A DNA stretch of 32,460 nucleotides, from contig MFZO01000047.1 in assembly GCA_001788015.1 (NCBI GenBank), positions 68,266 to 100,725 of the forward strand, in the 5' to 3' direction. The stretch comes from Candidatus Roizmanbacteria bacterium RIFCSPHIGHO2_02_FULL_38_11. Lineage in GTDB: Bacteria; Patescibacteriota; Microgenomatia; UBA1406; GWC2-37-13. Every line of letters begins with the position of its first letter. Within the stretch, counting starts at the first letter, position 1. Below are positions 25,901 through 32,460 of the stretch, piece by piece. The notes below the pieces were generated by a model. That model made no database searches. It saw only the letters and a list, made by a program, of their open reading frames with translations, and was not told the origin of the DNA. The position numbers and the translations under genes are program-made.

Positions 25901-27733
25901 ATCCCGAAGATGCATTTTGGTTTTCCCAAAAAGTTTTTCTTCGCTTCGGTGGTAACCGGATTTTCAACCAGCGCTTTTTTGACCTTGGATATCGTCTTGA
26001 CGAAACATTTTTTATCGAGCAAACTGGCAGGAGAATATGCCTTCTTGTCACTGGTCGGAAAAATGATCTATTACTTCGGATCGATTCTTAATGTTTTCAT
26101 GACGCCGTTTGTCAGCCGCGATCTTGGGGCGAATCGAGACCCGAACAAAACTTTCTATAGGATTTTAGCAGGAACAATAATCTTTACGAGCATGATGTAT
26201 TTTGCTATCGGGATCTTTGGAAACATTACTATTCCATTGCTTTTTGGCGAAAAAGCCTTTCCGATATTAAAGTATTTACCAGTCTACTCGCTGGCGATAA
26301 GTTTTTACGTCATCAGCAACAGCATTATTTCCTATCACCTGTTACGACACCACTATTCCTTTCCGATTACCGGGCTTATCCTTTCCTTGGTCATGTCAAC
26401 GGGGATAATACTTTTTCATAACAATATCGGAGAGATCAGCAATGTCATCTTGGCTACGAGCATCATAAGTTTGATTGTCTTTATTTTGCTTCATCTTTTG
26501 CAGAGAGAGGGAAGATTTTTTCTCAAAAATCTTATCGACCTTTTCGGATTATTTTTGCCATTGCCAAAAGCCTCTCCGGTGGCGTCTGCCGGGAAAAGAA
26601 TTCTTGTCTTTAACTGGCGCGATACCAAGCATAAATTTGCCGGCGGAGCAGAGGTATATATCCATGAACTCGCCAAACGCTGGGTTAAAGCCGGCCACAG
26701 CGTCACCCTTTTTTGCGGAAACGACGGGCATTGTTTAAGAAATGAGGTTATTGACGGAGTCCAGGTCATTCGAAGAGGCGGATTTTATTTTGTCTATGTC
26801 TGGGCTTTCCTTTACTACCTTCTTAGATTTAGAGGTCAATATGATCTCATCATCGACAGCGAAAACGGCATTCCGTTTTTTACCCCCTTCTATTCCGGCG
26901 AAAAGAAATATTTACTCATCCACCACGTACATCAGGATGTCTTCAGAAAGAGCTTGGTTCCACCCCTTTCCTGGCTGGCGACTTTTTTAGAGTTATATAT
27001 AATGCCGTCTGTTTATAAAAATATTCAGACAATTACGGTGTCTCCTTCTTCCAAAAAAGAAATTCTGGATAAGGAGCTGACAAGCGTCGAACCGATTGTA
27101 ATCTACAATGGAGTCGACCTTTCGTCGTATAAACCTGCGCAAAAAAGCCACATGCCTCTTGTTTTATATCTTGGAAGGCTCAAATATTATAAGAGTCTGC
27201 ATATTTTTCTTCACGCGGCCAAAAAAATACTTGATAAGATGCCGCACGTGAAATTTGTCATCGCGGGAGACGGAGAGGAAAAAGATAATTTAATCAGGCT
27301 GGCAAAAAAATTAAATATATTTGACAAGGTCAACTTTGCAGGAAAAGTTTCGGAAGAAGAAAAAATACGTCTCTATCAGAAAGCCTGGGTTTTTGTCAAT
27401 CCGTCATATATGGAGGGCTGGGGAATCACGACAATTGAGGCAAATGCCTGTGGTACCCCCGTGGTTGCATCAGACGTTCCCGGCCTCCGTGACTCTGTCA
27501 ATAATCCTCACAACGGATTCCTCGTTCCCTACGGTAGTATTAATGAGTTTACTGCTTCCATTATCAAACTGCTCAAAGACGACTCGCTCCGGGCAAAAAT
27601 GTCAATAGAAGCTATGTATTGGGCAAAACAGTTCGAGTGGAAAAAAAGCGTCGAAGCAAGCCTGAAATTATTCGAAAAAGAGCAAGAGGCTCTCCCAACC
27701 TATAATAAATTATTAAACAAAAAATATGCTTAA
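22982..27733 (+). CDS. Four-module fusion: GT2 (polyprenol-phosphate glycosyltransferase-like), GT2 (processive/cellulose-synthase-like), MOP-type polysaccharide flippase, GT4
   Basis: GT2-A: SIVIPVVNEQRNI, MIDADLQYPPE. GT2-B: YTILCPLYNEWEVL, YDAEDVPDP, TEDCDLG, QRTRW plus TMs. Flippase-like polytopic region ~aa 770-1185. GT4: GGAEVYIHELAKRW, YNGVDLSSY, YLGRLKYYK, EGWGITTIEANACGTPVVAS. Confidence 0.9.
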   Translation: MKNNQNLSNTGKKALSIVIPVVNEQRNIKPLIERIISACSKRGLSFEIIVIDDHSTDNTYQVVKALTKLYPFISLYSKKGKKGKAFSLLEGFGYAKYDLLTMIDADLQYPPEAIPEMADKISDSVGVVVAERKIHKSSLLRKILSHGFSLFFARFLHGLDHDVQSGLKVFKKEIIERITLAPGPWSFDLEFLIKAKHAGYNIENHQITFEKRYQEKPKISLLPAILEIGASALKLAFLSHEVIPFHPKREKADGKGFHFKGVEFVHHSDVPFLESAFKTLIFNHKIILLDIVLAIVIGFIADWRITAIILVGLITVIYFIDLLLNLFLIMRGFTKKPEIHVSRQEVDELSGNKLPKYTILCPLYNEWEVLPQFITAMSRIDYPKDKLQVLLLLEEDDKETIKHVQSYRLPSYFEVAIVPDSLPKTKPKALNYGLRKAEGKYVVIYDAEDVPDPKQLKKVIVAFEKSDSKTVCIQAKLNFYNPHHNILTRIFTAEYSLWFDLVLTGLQSIFAPIPLGGTSNHFKLIDLKSLNGWDSFNVTEDCDLGMRLVKRGYQTALINSVTLEEANSDLNNWFLQRTRWIKGYIQTYLVHMRNPREFVKNNSNSQLFIFQLIVGGKVLSMFINPLMWITTISYFAFRPIAGPFIQQFFPAPVLYMGVFSLVFGNFLYMYYYMIGCVKRGHYDLVKYVFLVPFYWLCMSIAAWKALIQLIQRPHFWPKTIHGFHLDSDKVIKQATEAIGKKLVDTRFVTYPVDFNPAYAKVAKSVVPETWSKNTLSSGTLLLGAMMVGNFLNFLFNAYLGRSISFEDFGLTTLINTFWYLLSVFISSLGTTVNHRIAYISAKSGKEAAVGFLLMMAHKATKIFLVISIAWLALSPLLANFFRLESILPLVSFTPVILLSAISSLGTGFLHGNFYFLLIGAALILGALTKFAGAYLFVFFKLNSYAYLAIPISSAVSFVVVTAFVLLKIRKIKSIPKMHFGFPKKFFFASVVTGFSTSAFLTLDIVLTKHFLSSKLAGEYAFLSLVGKMIYYFGSILNVFMTPFVSRDLGANRDPNKTFYRILAGTIIFTSMMYFAIGIFGNITIPLLFGEKAFPILKYLPVYSLAISFYVISNSIISYHLLRHHYSFPITGLILSLVMSTGIILFHNNIGEISNVILATSIISLIVFILLHLLQREGRFFLKNLIDLFGLFLPLPKASPVASAGKRILVFNWRDTKHKFAGGAEVYIHELAKRWVKAGHSVTLFCGNDGHCLRNEVIDGVQVIRRGGFYFVYVWAFLYYLLRFRGQYDLIIDSENGIPFFTPFYSGEKKYLLIHHVHQDVFRKSLVPPLSWLATFLELYIMPSVYKNIQTITVSPSSKKEILDKELTSVEPIVIYNGVDLSSYKPAQKSHMPLVLYLGRLKYYKSLHIFLHAAKKILDKMPHVKFVIAGDGEEKDNLIRLAKKLNIFDKVNFAGKVSEEEKIRLYQKAWVFVNPSYMEGWGITTIEANACGTPVVASDVPGLRDSVNNPHNGFLVPYGSINEFTASIIKLLKDDSLRAKMSIEAMYWAKQFEWKKSVEASLKLFEKEQEALPTYNKLLNKKYA

Positions 27734-28649
27734 AGTTGCCGTAACAGTTGGAATACCAGCCTATAATGAAGAAAAAAATATAAAAAATCTTCTTTTGTCA
27801 ATCCTTAGCCAAGAAGAAAAAGGTTACTTTATTAAAAAAATTATCGTTGTGTCCGACGGGAGTACCGACGAAACGGTCAAAAGAGCTAAAGAAATCAAAG
27901 ATGAGCGGCTGGAAGTAATTTCCAAAAAGAAAAGAGTCGGCAAGTCAACCCATCTAAACTATCTATTTAGGAATCTCGATACGGACATACTTGTTCTTTT
28001 TGACGCCGATGTAACCCTGGCAGACAGATTTACCTTACAATATCTGATTCAACCCATGCTAGAAGACGAAAATGTTGGTTTGGTAGGAGGATGCCCGGTT
28101 CAATTCAGAGCCAAAAACTTTTTAGAAAAGGCTATAAATGTTGGCTACGAGACCTATAAAGAAATGCGGCTCAAGATTAAGCAAGGAAATAATCTGTATT
28201 GCTGCATCGGTCAGATATTAGCTTTATCAAAAACGTTTGCCAAGCAGACAGTTGTACCTAAAGACGTTATGTGTAATGACACTTTCCTCTACCTGGCATG
28301 CCTGGCTAATAAATTTAAATTTATGCATATTGATGAGGCCCGTGTCTGGTATCGAGCTCCAAAGAAACTAGACGACCATATAAAACAGAGCGAAAGGTTT
28401 GCTATTGCAAGAGCAAGGCTCACAGAACTATTTGGGAAGTTGGCAAAAGAGGAGTACAAAATACCCAAAAAACTTTACTATATTTATTTGATTAAGGGAT
28501 TTCTTAGAGCACCTCTTCATTCTTCGTTGCTTTTTATATTAAATTCTTATTCCGGTCTTCTTGCAGCTAAAGAAAGTTACAAATTTAATGCCGCCTGGCC
28601 CATTGCCTGGAGTACAAAGCTGGGGATTAAACCGTCATATGAAAACTAA
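27726..28649 (+). CDS. GT2 glycosyltransferase
   Basis: VTVGIPAYNEEKNIKNLLLSIL, VVSDGSTDETV, LFDADVTL. Confidence 0.92.
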   Translation: MLKVAVTVGIPAYNEEKNIKNLLLSILSQEEKGYFIKKIIVVSDGSTDETVKRAKEIKDERLEVISKKKRVGKSTHLNYLFRNLDTDILVLFDADVTLADRFTLQYLIQPMLEDENVGLVGGCPVQFRAKNFLEKAINVGYETYKEMRLKIKQGNNLYCCIGQILALSKTFAKQTVVPKDVMCNDTFLYLACLANKFKFMHIDEARVWYRAPKKLDDHIKQSERFAIARARLTELFGKLAKEEYKIPKKLYYIYLIKGFLRAPLHSSLLFILNSYSGLLAAKESYKFNAAWPIAWSTKLGIKPSYEN

Positions 28650-30666
28650 ACCCACAGTAACAGTCGGAATTCCCGCTTATAACGAGGAAAAAAATATAGG
28701 CAATCTTTTGCTTGAGCTTCTCAATCAAAAGCAATCTATATTTGAGTTAGAAAAAGTTATTGTGGTTTCCGATGGCAGTACAGATGGGACCGTAGCCAAA
28801 GTAAAAATTATCAAAAATCCCCAAGTTATGGTGATCGATAATTTGGAAAGAAAAGGCAAACCATACAGGCTGAATCAATTATTCGAGAATTCAAAATCAG
28901 ATACACTCGTCATTTTGGATGCTGACACCCTCCTCCAGGACAAACTTTTCTTGGAAAAGCTGATGAAGCCTGTTATAAAGCAAAAGGCTGATCTGACTTC
29001 GGCAGGGATTGAAGAACTAGAACCTAAAACATTTATCCAAAAAATGCTTAAGGCAAGTATGGCTTTTAAAAAATATATTTTTGAGAGGTACAGAGAGGGG
29101 AATAATCTCTATACCTGTCACGGAAGGGCTCGGGCATTTTCCAGAAGGCTATACAGCTCAATTCAGTTTACCGATACGATAGCCGACGATGCTTTCTCAT
29201 ACCTTTTTTGCAAAGCTAAAAAATATAAATATTATTTTGCCAAAGAGGCGAAAGTATATTATCAATTACCAGAGAATCTGGTTGATCATGAGAAACAGAG
29301 CATCCGCTTTTTTCAGTCGAAGAAAGACTTAGTAAGAACATTTGGTGAAGAGTTAGTTCAATCAGAATACCGCCTTCCATTTATACTTAGCATACAGTCT
29401 TTTGCGAAGACACTTGTTTCTTATCCCTTTATTGTGCCTTATTTTACTACGGTCTCATGGCTAAAAATTAAATCGAGTTTATCGACACAGCGTACCTCCA
29501 AATGGGACGTAGCTGAATCATCCAAAAACTTGAAAAAAGAAAAAATTTCTATCTGCCTTTTTGGGACCTACGACAGAAACTACACTTCTAACAAACTGAT
29601 CCTGCAAGGCTTGAAGGAAAACAATATTGACGTGGTCGAGATCAATGCTCATACGCCAGTTACCAGGCTTGACAGCCAGAAGGAGATGACTTGGATAAAA
29701 CTAATAGTCCGAATCGCCAGGAAATACAGGATTATTACGGAGATTGTCAAAAATTACAAAGCATTTAAAAAAGTCGACGCCATCTATGTAGGTTATCCCG
29801 GCCACTTCGACGTTTTGATCGCCTATCCGATCGCCAAGATTTTTGGCAAAAAGCTGGTCTTCAATCCGCTTCTTATCTTTTATACCGGATTTAGCGAAGA
29901 GCAGGGAATTTTAAAAAAGACAACGCTCATGGGAAAAGTTTTAAAAGGCGGGGAAACATTGATCTATAACCTTTGCGACATGGTATTCGCCGATACTCCC
30001 TTCCAAGAGAAATATCTGATCCGTGATTACAAAGTAGCAAAGGAAAAGCTTCGCGTTCTGCCAATCGGCGCCGATGACAGATATTACAAATACACTCCCT
30101 ACACGAATCTTGGCAAAAAAATAAATGTCGTCTACTATGGCTTGTACAGCCCGGTTCACGGCGTAGAACACATAATCGAAGCGGCTAGAATATTAAGGAA
30201 CAACAAAGACGTCAAATTTACGTTTGTTGGAATAGGGCAGACATTTAAGGCCAATTACGAAAGAGCAAAAAAATTGAAGTTGCCAAATGTCGAGTTTTTT
30301 CACGATGTGCCGATGGAGAAACATCCGGCAATCATCCAGAAAGCAGATATCTTCTTAGGTTTCCTGCAGAAGCATCCGACAGTTGACCGAGTCATACCAA
30401 ATAAGATCTATCAAGGACAAGCGTTGGGAAAAGTTGTTTTAACCGCAGATGCACCGGTTACCCGCAGCATATTCACCCATAAACAAAACATGTATTTTTG
30501 CCAACCTTCAAATCCCAAAGATCTGGTTAAGGCCATATTGGATCTCCAATCAAATCCCAAACTGAGAAAAGAAATAGCAGACAACGGTTACGCTTTGTAT
30601 AAAAAAGAGTTCACTCCCAAAGCGGTCGGTAAAAAACTCATAGAATTTGTTCAAGAAATTTTATGA
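28639..30666 (+). CDS. GT2-GT4 bifunctional glycosyltransferase fusion
   Basis: Start at the ATG at 28639 (MKTKPTVTVGIPAYNEEKNI); GT2 domain followed by GT4-like KISICLFGTYDRNYTSNKLI...VVYYGLYSPVHGVEHIIEAARIL...KADIFLGFL. Confidence 0.88.
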   Translation: MKTKPTVTVGIPAYNEEKNIGNLLLELLNQKQSIFELEKVIVVSDGSTDGTVAKVKIIKNPQVMVIDNLERKGKPYRLNQLFENSKSDTLVILDADTLLQDKLFLEKLMKPVIKQKADLTSAGIEELEPKTFIQKMLKASMAFKKYIFERYREGNNLYTCHGRARAFSRRLYSSIQFTDTIADDAFSYLFCKAKKYKYYFAKEAKVYYQLPENLVDHEKQSIRFFQSKKDLVRTFGEELVQSEYRLPFILSIQSFAKTLVSYPFIVPYFTTVSWLKIKSSLSTQRTSKWDVAESSKNLKKEKISICLFGTYDRNYTSNKLILQGLKENNIDVVEINAHTPVTRLDSQKEMTWIKLIVRIARKYRIITEIVKNYKAFKKVDAIYVGYPGHFDVLIAYPIAKIFGKKLVFNPLLIFYTGFSEEQGILKKTTLMGKVLKGGETLIYNLCDMVFADTPFQEKYLIRDYKVAKEKLRVLPIGADDRYYKYTPYTNLGKKINVVYYGLYSPVHGVEHIIEAARILRNNKDVKFTFVGIGQTFKANYERAKKLKLPNVEFFHDVPMEKHPAIIQKADIFLGFLQKHPTVDRVIPNKIYQGQALGKVVLTADAPVTRSIFTHKQNMYFCQPSNPKDLVKAILDLQSNPKLRKEIADNGYALYKKEFTPKAVGKKLIEFVQEIL

Positions 30667-31580
30667 ACAAGAAAAAATTTACTGTCACAATCGGTATTCC
30701 AGTCTATAATGAGGAGAACAATATAAAATACCTACTTGAATCCCTTTTAAAACAAAGCGAAAAGAACGTTTTTATCGAGAAAATCATCGTTATTTCCGAT
30801 GCAAGCACGGATAAAACAAATGAAATAATCTCTTCTATAAATAATCCTAGTGTCCAAATAATTGTAAATAAAATTAGAGAGGGTCAAATTAATATTCAGA
30901 ATAAAATTTTTTCATTAGTAAATTCAGATGTAGTAGTGCTTTTTGAGGCTGATACGTGTCCAAAGGACGACATGTTTTTAGAAGAACTTCTAAAACCTTT
31001 AATGTTTAATAAGCAGCTTGAGTTTCTTCAAGGTAATCCACAACCGTTGCCGCCGATGAATTTTTTTGAAAAGATATTATACGCTCAAGATGCTTCATTC
31101 TATAAATTCGTTAAAGATCTGGGACACCCGGAAGAAATATTCATTTCGGGTGGTGCAGGAAGAGCATTCAGCAAAAAAGTATACAAAAATCTAGTCTGGC
31201 CAAAGAATGTTCCGGAGGATAGTTTTGCCTTCTTTTGGCTTAAAAAAAATAATATAAAAATGGCTTTTAGACAAAATGCAATTTGTTATTATAGATTACC
31301 CCAGTCTCTTGAAGACTATTTAATAAAAAAGCAAAAAGTAATTGCGGGTCAGATTACATTAAATAAAAATTTCTCAAACCTGCTTAACAATCAGCAGAAT
31401 TCTTTTTCAAAATTCCTCTTACTTAAGGTTGCTTTATATTTTTTATTTACACACCCCATTCTATTTTTTAGCTATTTGTTGATTAAGTTAATCGAAAAAA
31501 TGAGGATTAAAAAAGAAAAATTCTCTGATTTATGGAAATATCCATATTCAACAAAAGCATTATTTCAAATTAAAACGTAA
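30663..31580 (+). CDS. GT2 glycosyltransferase
   Basis: VTIGIPVYNEENNIKYLLESLL, VISDASTDKTNE, LFEADTCPKD. Confidence 0.9.
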   Translation: MNKKKFTVTIGIPVYNEENNIKYLLESLLKQSEKNVFIEKIIVISDASTDKTNEIISSINNPSVQIIVNKIREGQINIQNKIFSLVNSDVVVLFEADTCPKDDMFLEELLKPLMFNKQLEFLQGNPQPLPPMNFFEKILYAQDASFYKFVKDLGHPEEIFISGGAGRAFSKKVYKNLVWPKNVPEDSFAFFWLKKNNIKMAFRQNAICYYRLPQSLEDYLIKKQKVIAGQITLNKNFSNLLNNQQNSFSKFLLLKVALYFLFTHPILFFSYLLIKLIEKMRIKKEKFSDLWKYPYSTKALFQIKT

Positions 31581-31584
31581 AAAA

Positions 31585-31692
31585 ATGAAAAATAAAATTT
31601 TAACAGTCAGCATAGGAATTCCTGCTTATTACGAGGAAGAAAATATTGCCAATTTATTGGAGATCTCCTTGAACAGTAAACGACTACGTTAA
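31585..31692 (+). pseudogene. Truncated GT2 N-terminus (35 codons)
   Basis: MKNKILTVSIGIPAYYEEENIANLLEISLNSKRLR*: same N-terminal motif as the neighbouring GT2 genes, then immediate stop. Confidence 0.8.
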
Positions 31693-31802
31693 ACAAATGA
31701 TTTGCTATGTGGATGGAGGCATTCAACTTCAAAGATATTTCGATAAAGAAATGGTGGTTGATGCAATCAAACTGCCTAAAGAGATTAGTTTTAAAGTAAG
31801 AT

Positions 31803-31949
31803 TTCACAATTCTTGACAAAACTGTATCAATGTAGCATATGTTGTCATTCCCGTGGAAACGGGAATCTATATAATTTAGTCCTTTAAATCAGTGCAACTC
31901 TGGATTCCTGCCTTCGCAGGAATGACAGGTGTGTGTCAAGAATCGTGAA
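31803..31949. mobile_element. MITE-like element with 16-bp terminal inverted repeats (15/16) enclosing a palindromic repeat
   Basis: TTCACAATTCTTGACA...TGTCAAGAATCGTGAA; inside: GTCATTCCCGTGGAAACGGGAAT...GGATTCCTGCCTTCGCAGGAATGACA. Confidence 0.7.
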
Positions 31950-32100
31950 TAGTTACAAGAATAACTATCGGTTAAATTTTTGTTTAACAAAGCAATAAAA
32001 GTATCCTATAAGTAAATTCATATTCTAACTCTCGTCTTATCAATATAGCTCGCATTTGATGAGTATTTTTGGTATAATCTATACCTATAGTAAATATTAT

Positions 32101-32460
32101 ATGATAAAAACCACTCGTAACTTTACCGTCACCATAGGTATTCCCGCATATAATGAAGAACAAGGTATTAAAAAGATGCTTAAGTCAGTGTGTAAACAAA
32201 AAGAAAAAGGATTTAAGATTAAAGAAATTTTAGTAATCTCTGACGGAAGCACCGATCGCACAGTTGAAATCGTCAAAAGTATAAGAGATCCAAGGATAGT
32301 TCTGATTGACAATAAAAAAAGATTGGGACAATCTACACGCATTCAAGAGTTATTGCACAGATTTAATAGCGATTACCTTGTGCTTATGGATGCTGACTTG
32401 ATAATAAAAGACGAAGATGGAATTCAACGCTTGATTAAAAAAATCTCGTCAGATAAAAAC
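32101..32460 (+). CDS. GT2 glycosyltransferase, truncated by the window end
   Basis: Translates as MIKTTRNFTVTIGIPAYNEEQGIKKMLKSVCKQKEKGFKIKEILVISDGSTDRTVEIVKS...LVLMDADLIIKDED, open at 32460; absent from the ORF track. Confidence 0.9.
   Translation, partial: MIKTTRNFTVTIGIPAYNEEQGIKKMLKSVCKQKEKGFKIKEILVISDGSTDRTVEIVKSIRDPRIVLIDNKKRLGQSTRIQELLHRFNSDYLVLMDADLIIKDEDGIQRLIKKISSDKN

Noticed and set aside
24836-27608. Multiple 60-105-aa ORFs overlapping the 1583-aa fusion
   Set aside because: Shadow ORFs in other frames; the main frame has continuous GT2, flippase and GT4 motifs.
28561-28638. Upstream start of the GT2-GT4 ORF
   Set aside because: It overlaps the preceding GT2 gene; the ATG at 28639 begins the conserved VTVGIPAYNEE motif.
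31607-32342. Minus-strand ORFs 31607-31819 and 32097-32342
   Set aside because: Antisense to the decayed GT2 and the window-end GT2; no motifs.

Overview
The 32.5 kb window is AT-rich bacterial chromosome. Its style (tRNAs without encoded CCA, TasA/SipW-type signal peptidase, membrane-associated redox genes, large glycosyltransferase fusions, many small palindromic intergenic repeats) suggests a Patescibacteria/CPR, possibly Microgenomates-like, genome. That placement is inference; no marker gene was tested. From left to right: (1) uppP, tRNA-Arg(CCG), tRNA-Ala(CGC), a NUDIX hydrolase, a large secreted protein, peptide deformylase, a candidate tRNA-Ile(UAU), and tRNA-Phe(GAA) whose 3' end is duplicated around a one-gene GIY-YIG insertion. 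(2) A ~12 kb minus-strand thiol-redox/membrane cluster (two CcdA/DsbD-like proteins, thioredoxin-fold proteins, a redoxin, an ICMT-like protein, Cys-rich membrane proteins, DUF2933-like and DUF5676-like proteins, and an OmpR-type regulator and histidine kinase separated by a TPR glycosyltransferase-like gene). (3) A tasA-like / SipW-type signal peptidase / two lamin-tail-domain protein operon. (4) A sortase with an adjacent LAATG-type substrate. (5) A glycosyltransferase locus led by a 1583-aa GT2-GT2-flippase-GT4 fusion followed by at least four GT2 paralogs, one decayed. The strongest leads are the tRNA-Phe/GIY-YIG element with a 21-bp att-like direct repeat, and the four-module glycan synthesis/flippase fusion. 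Several plausible small ORFs are below the 60-aa cutoff of the supplied track.
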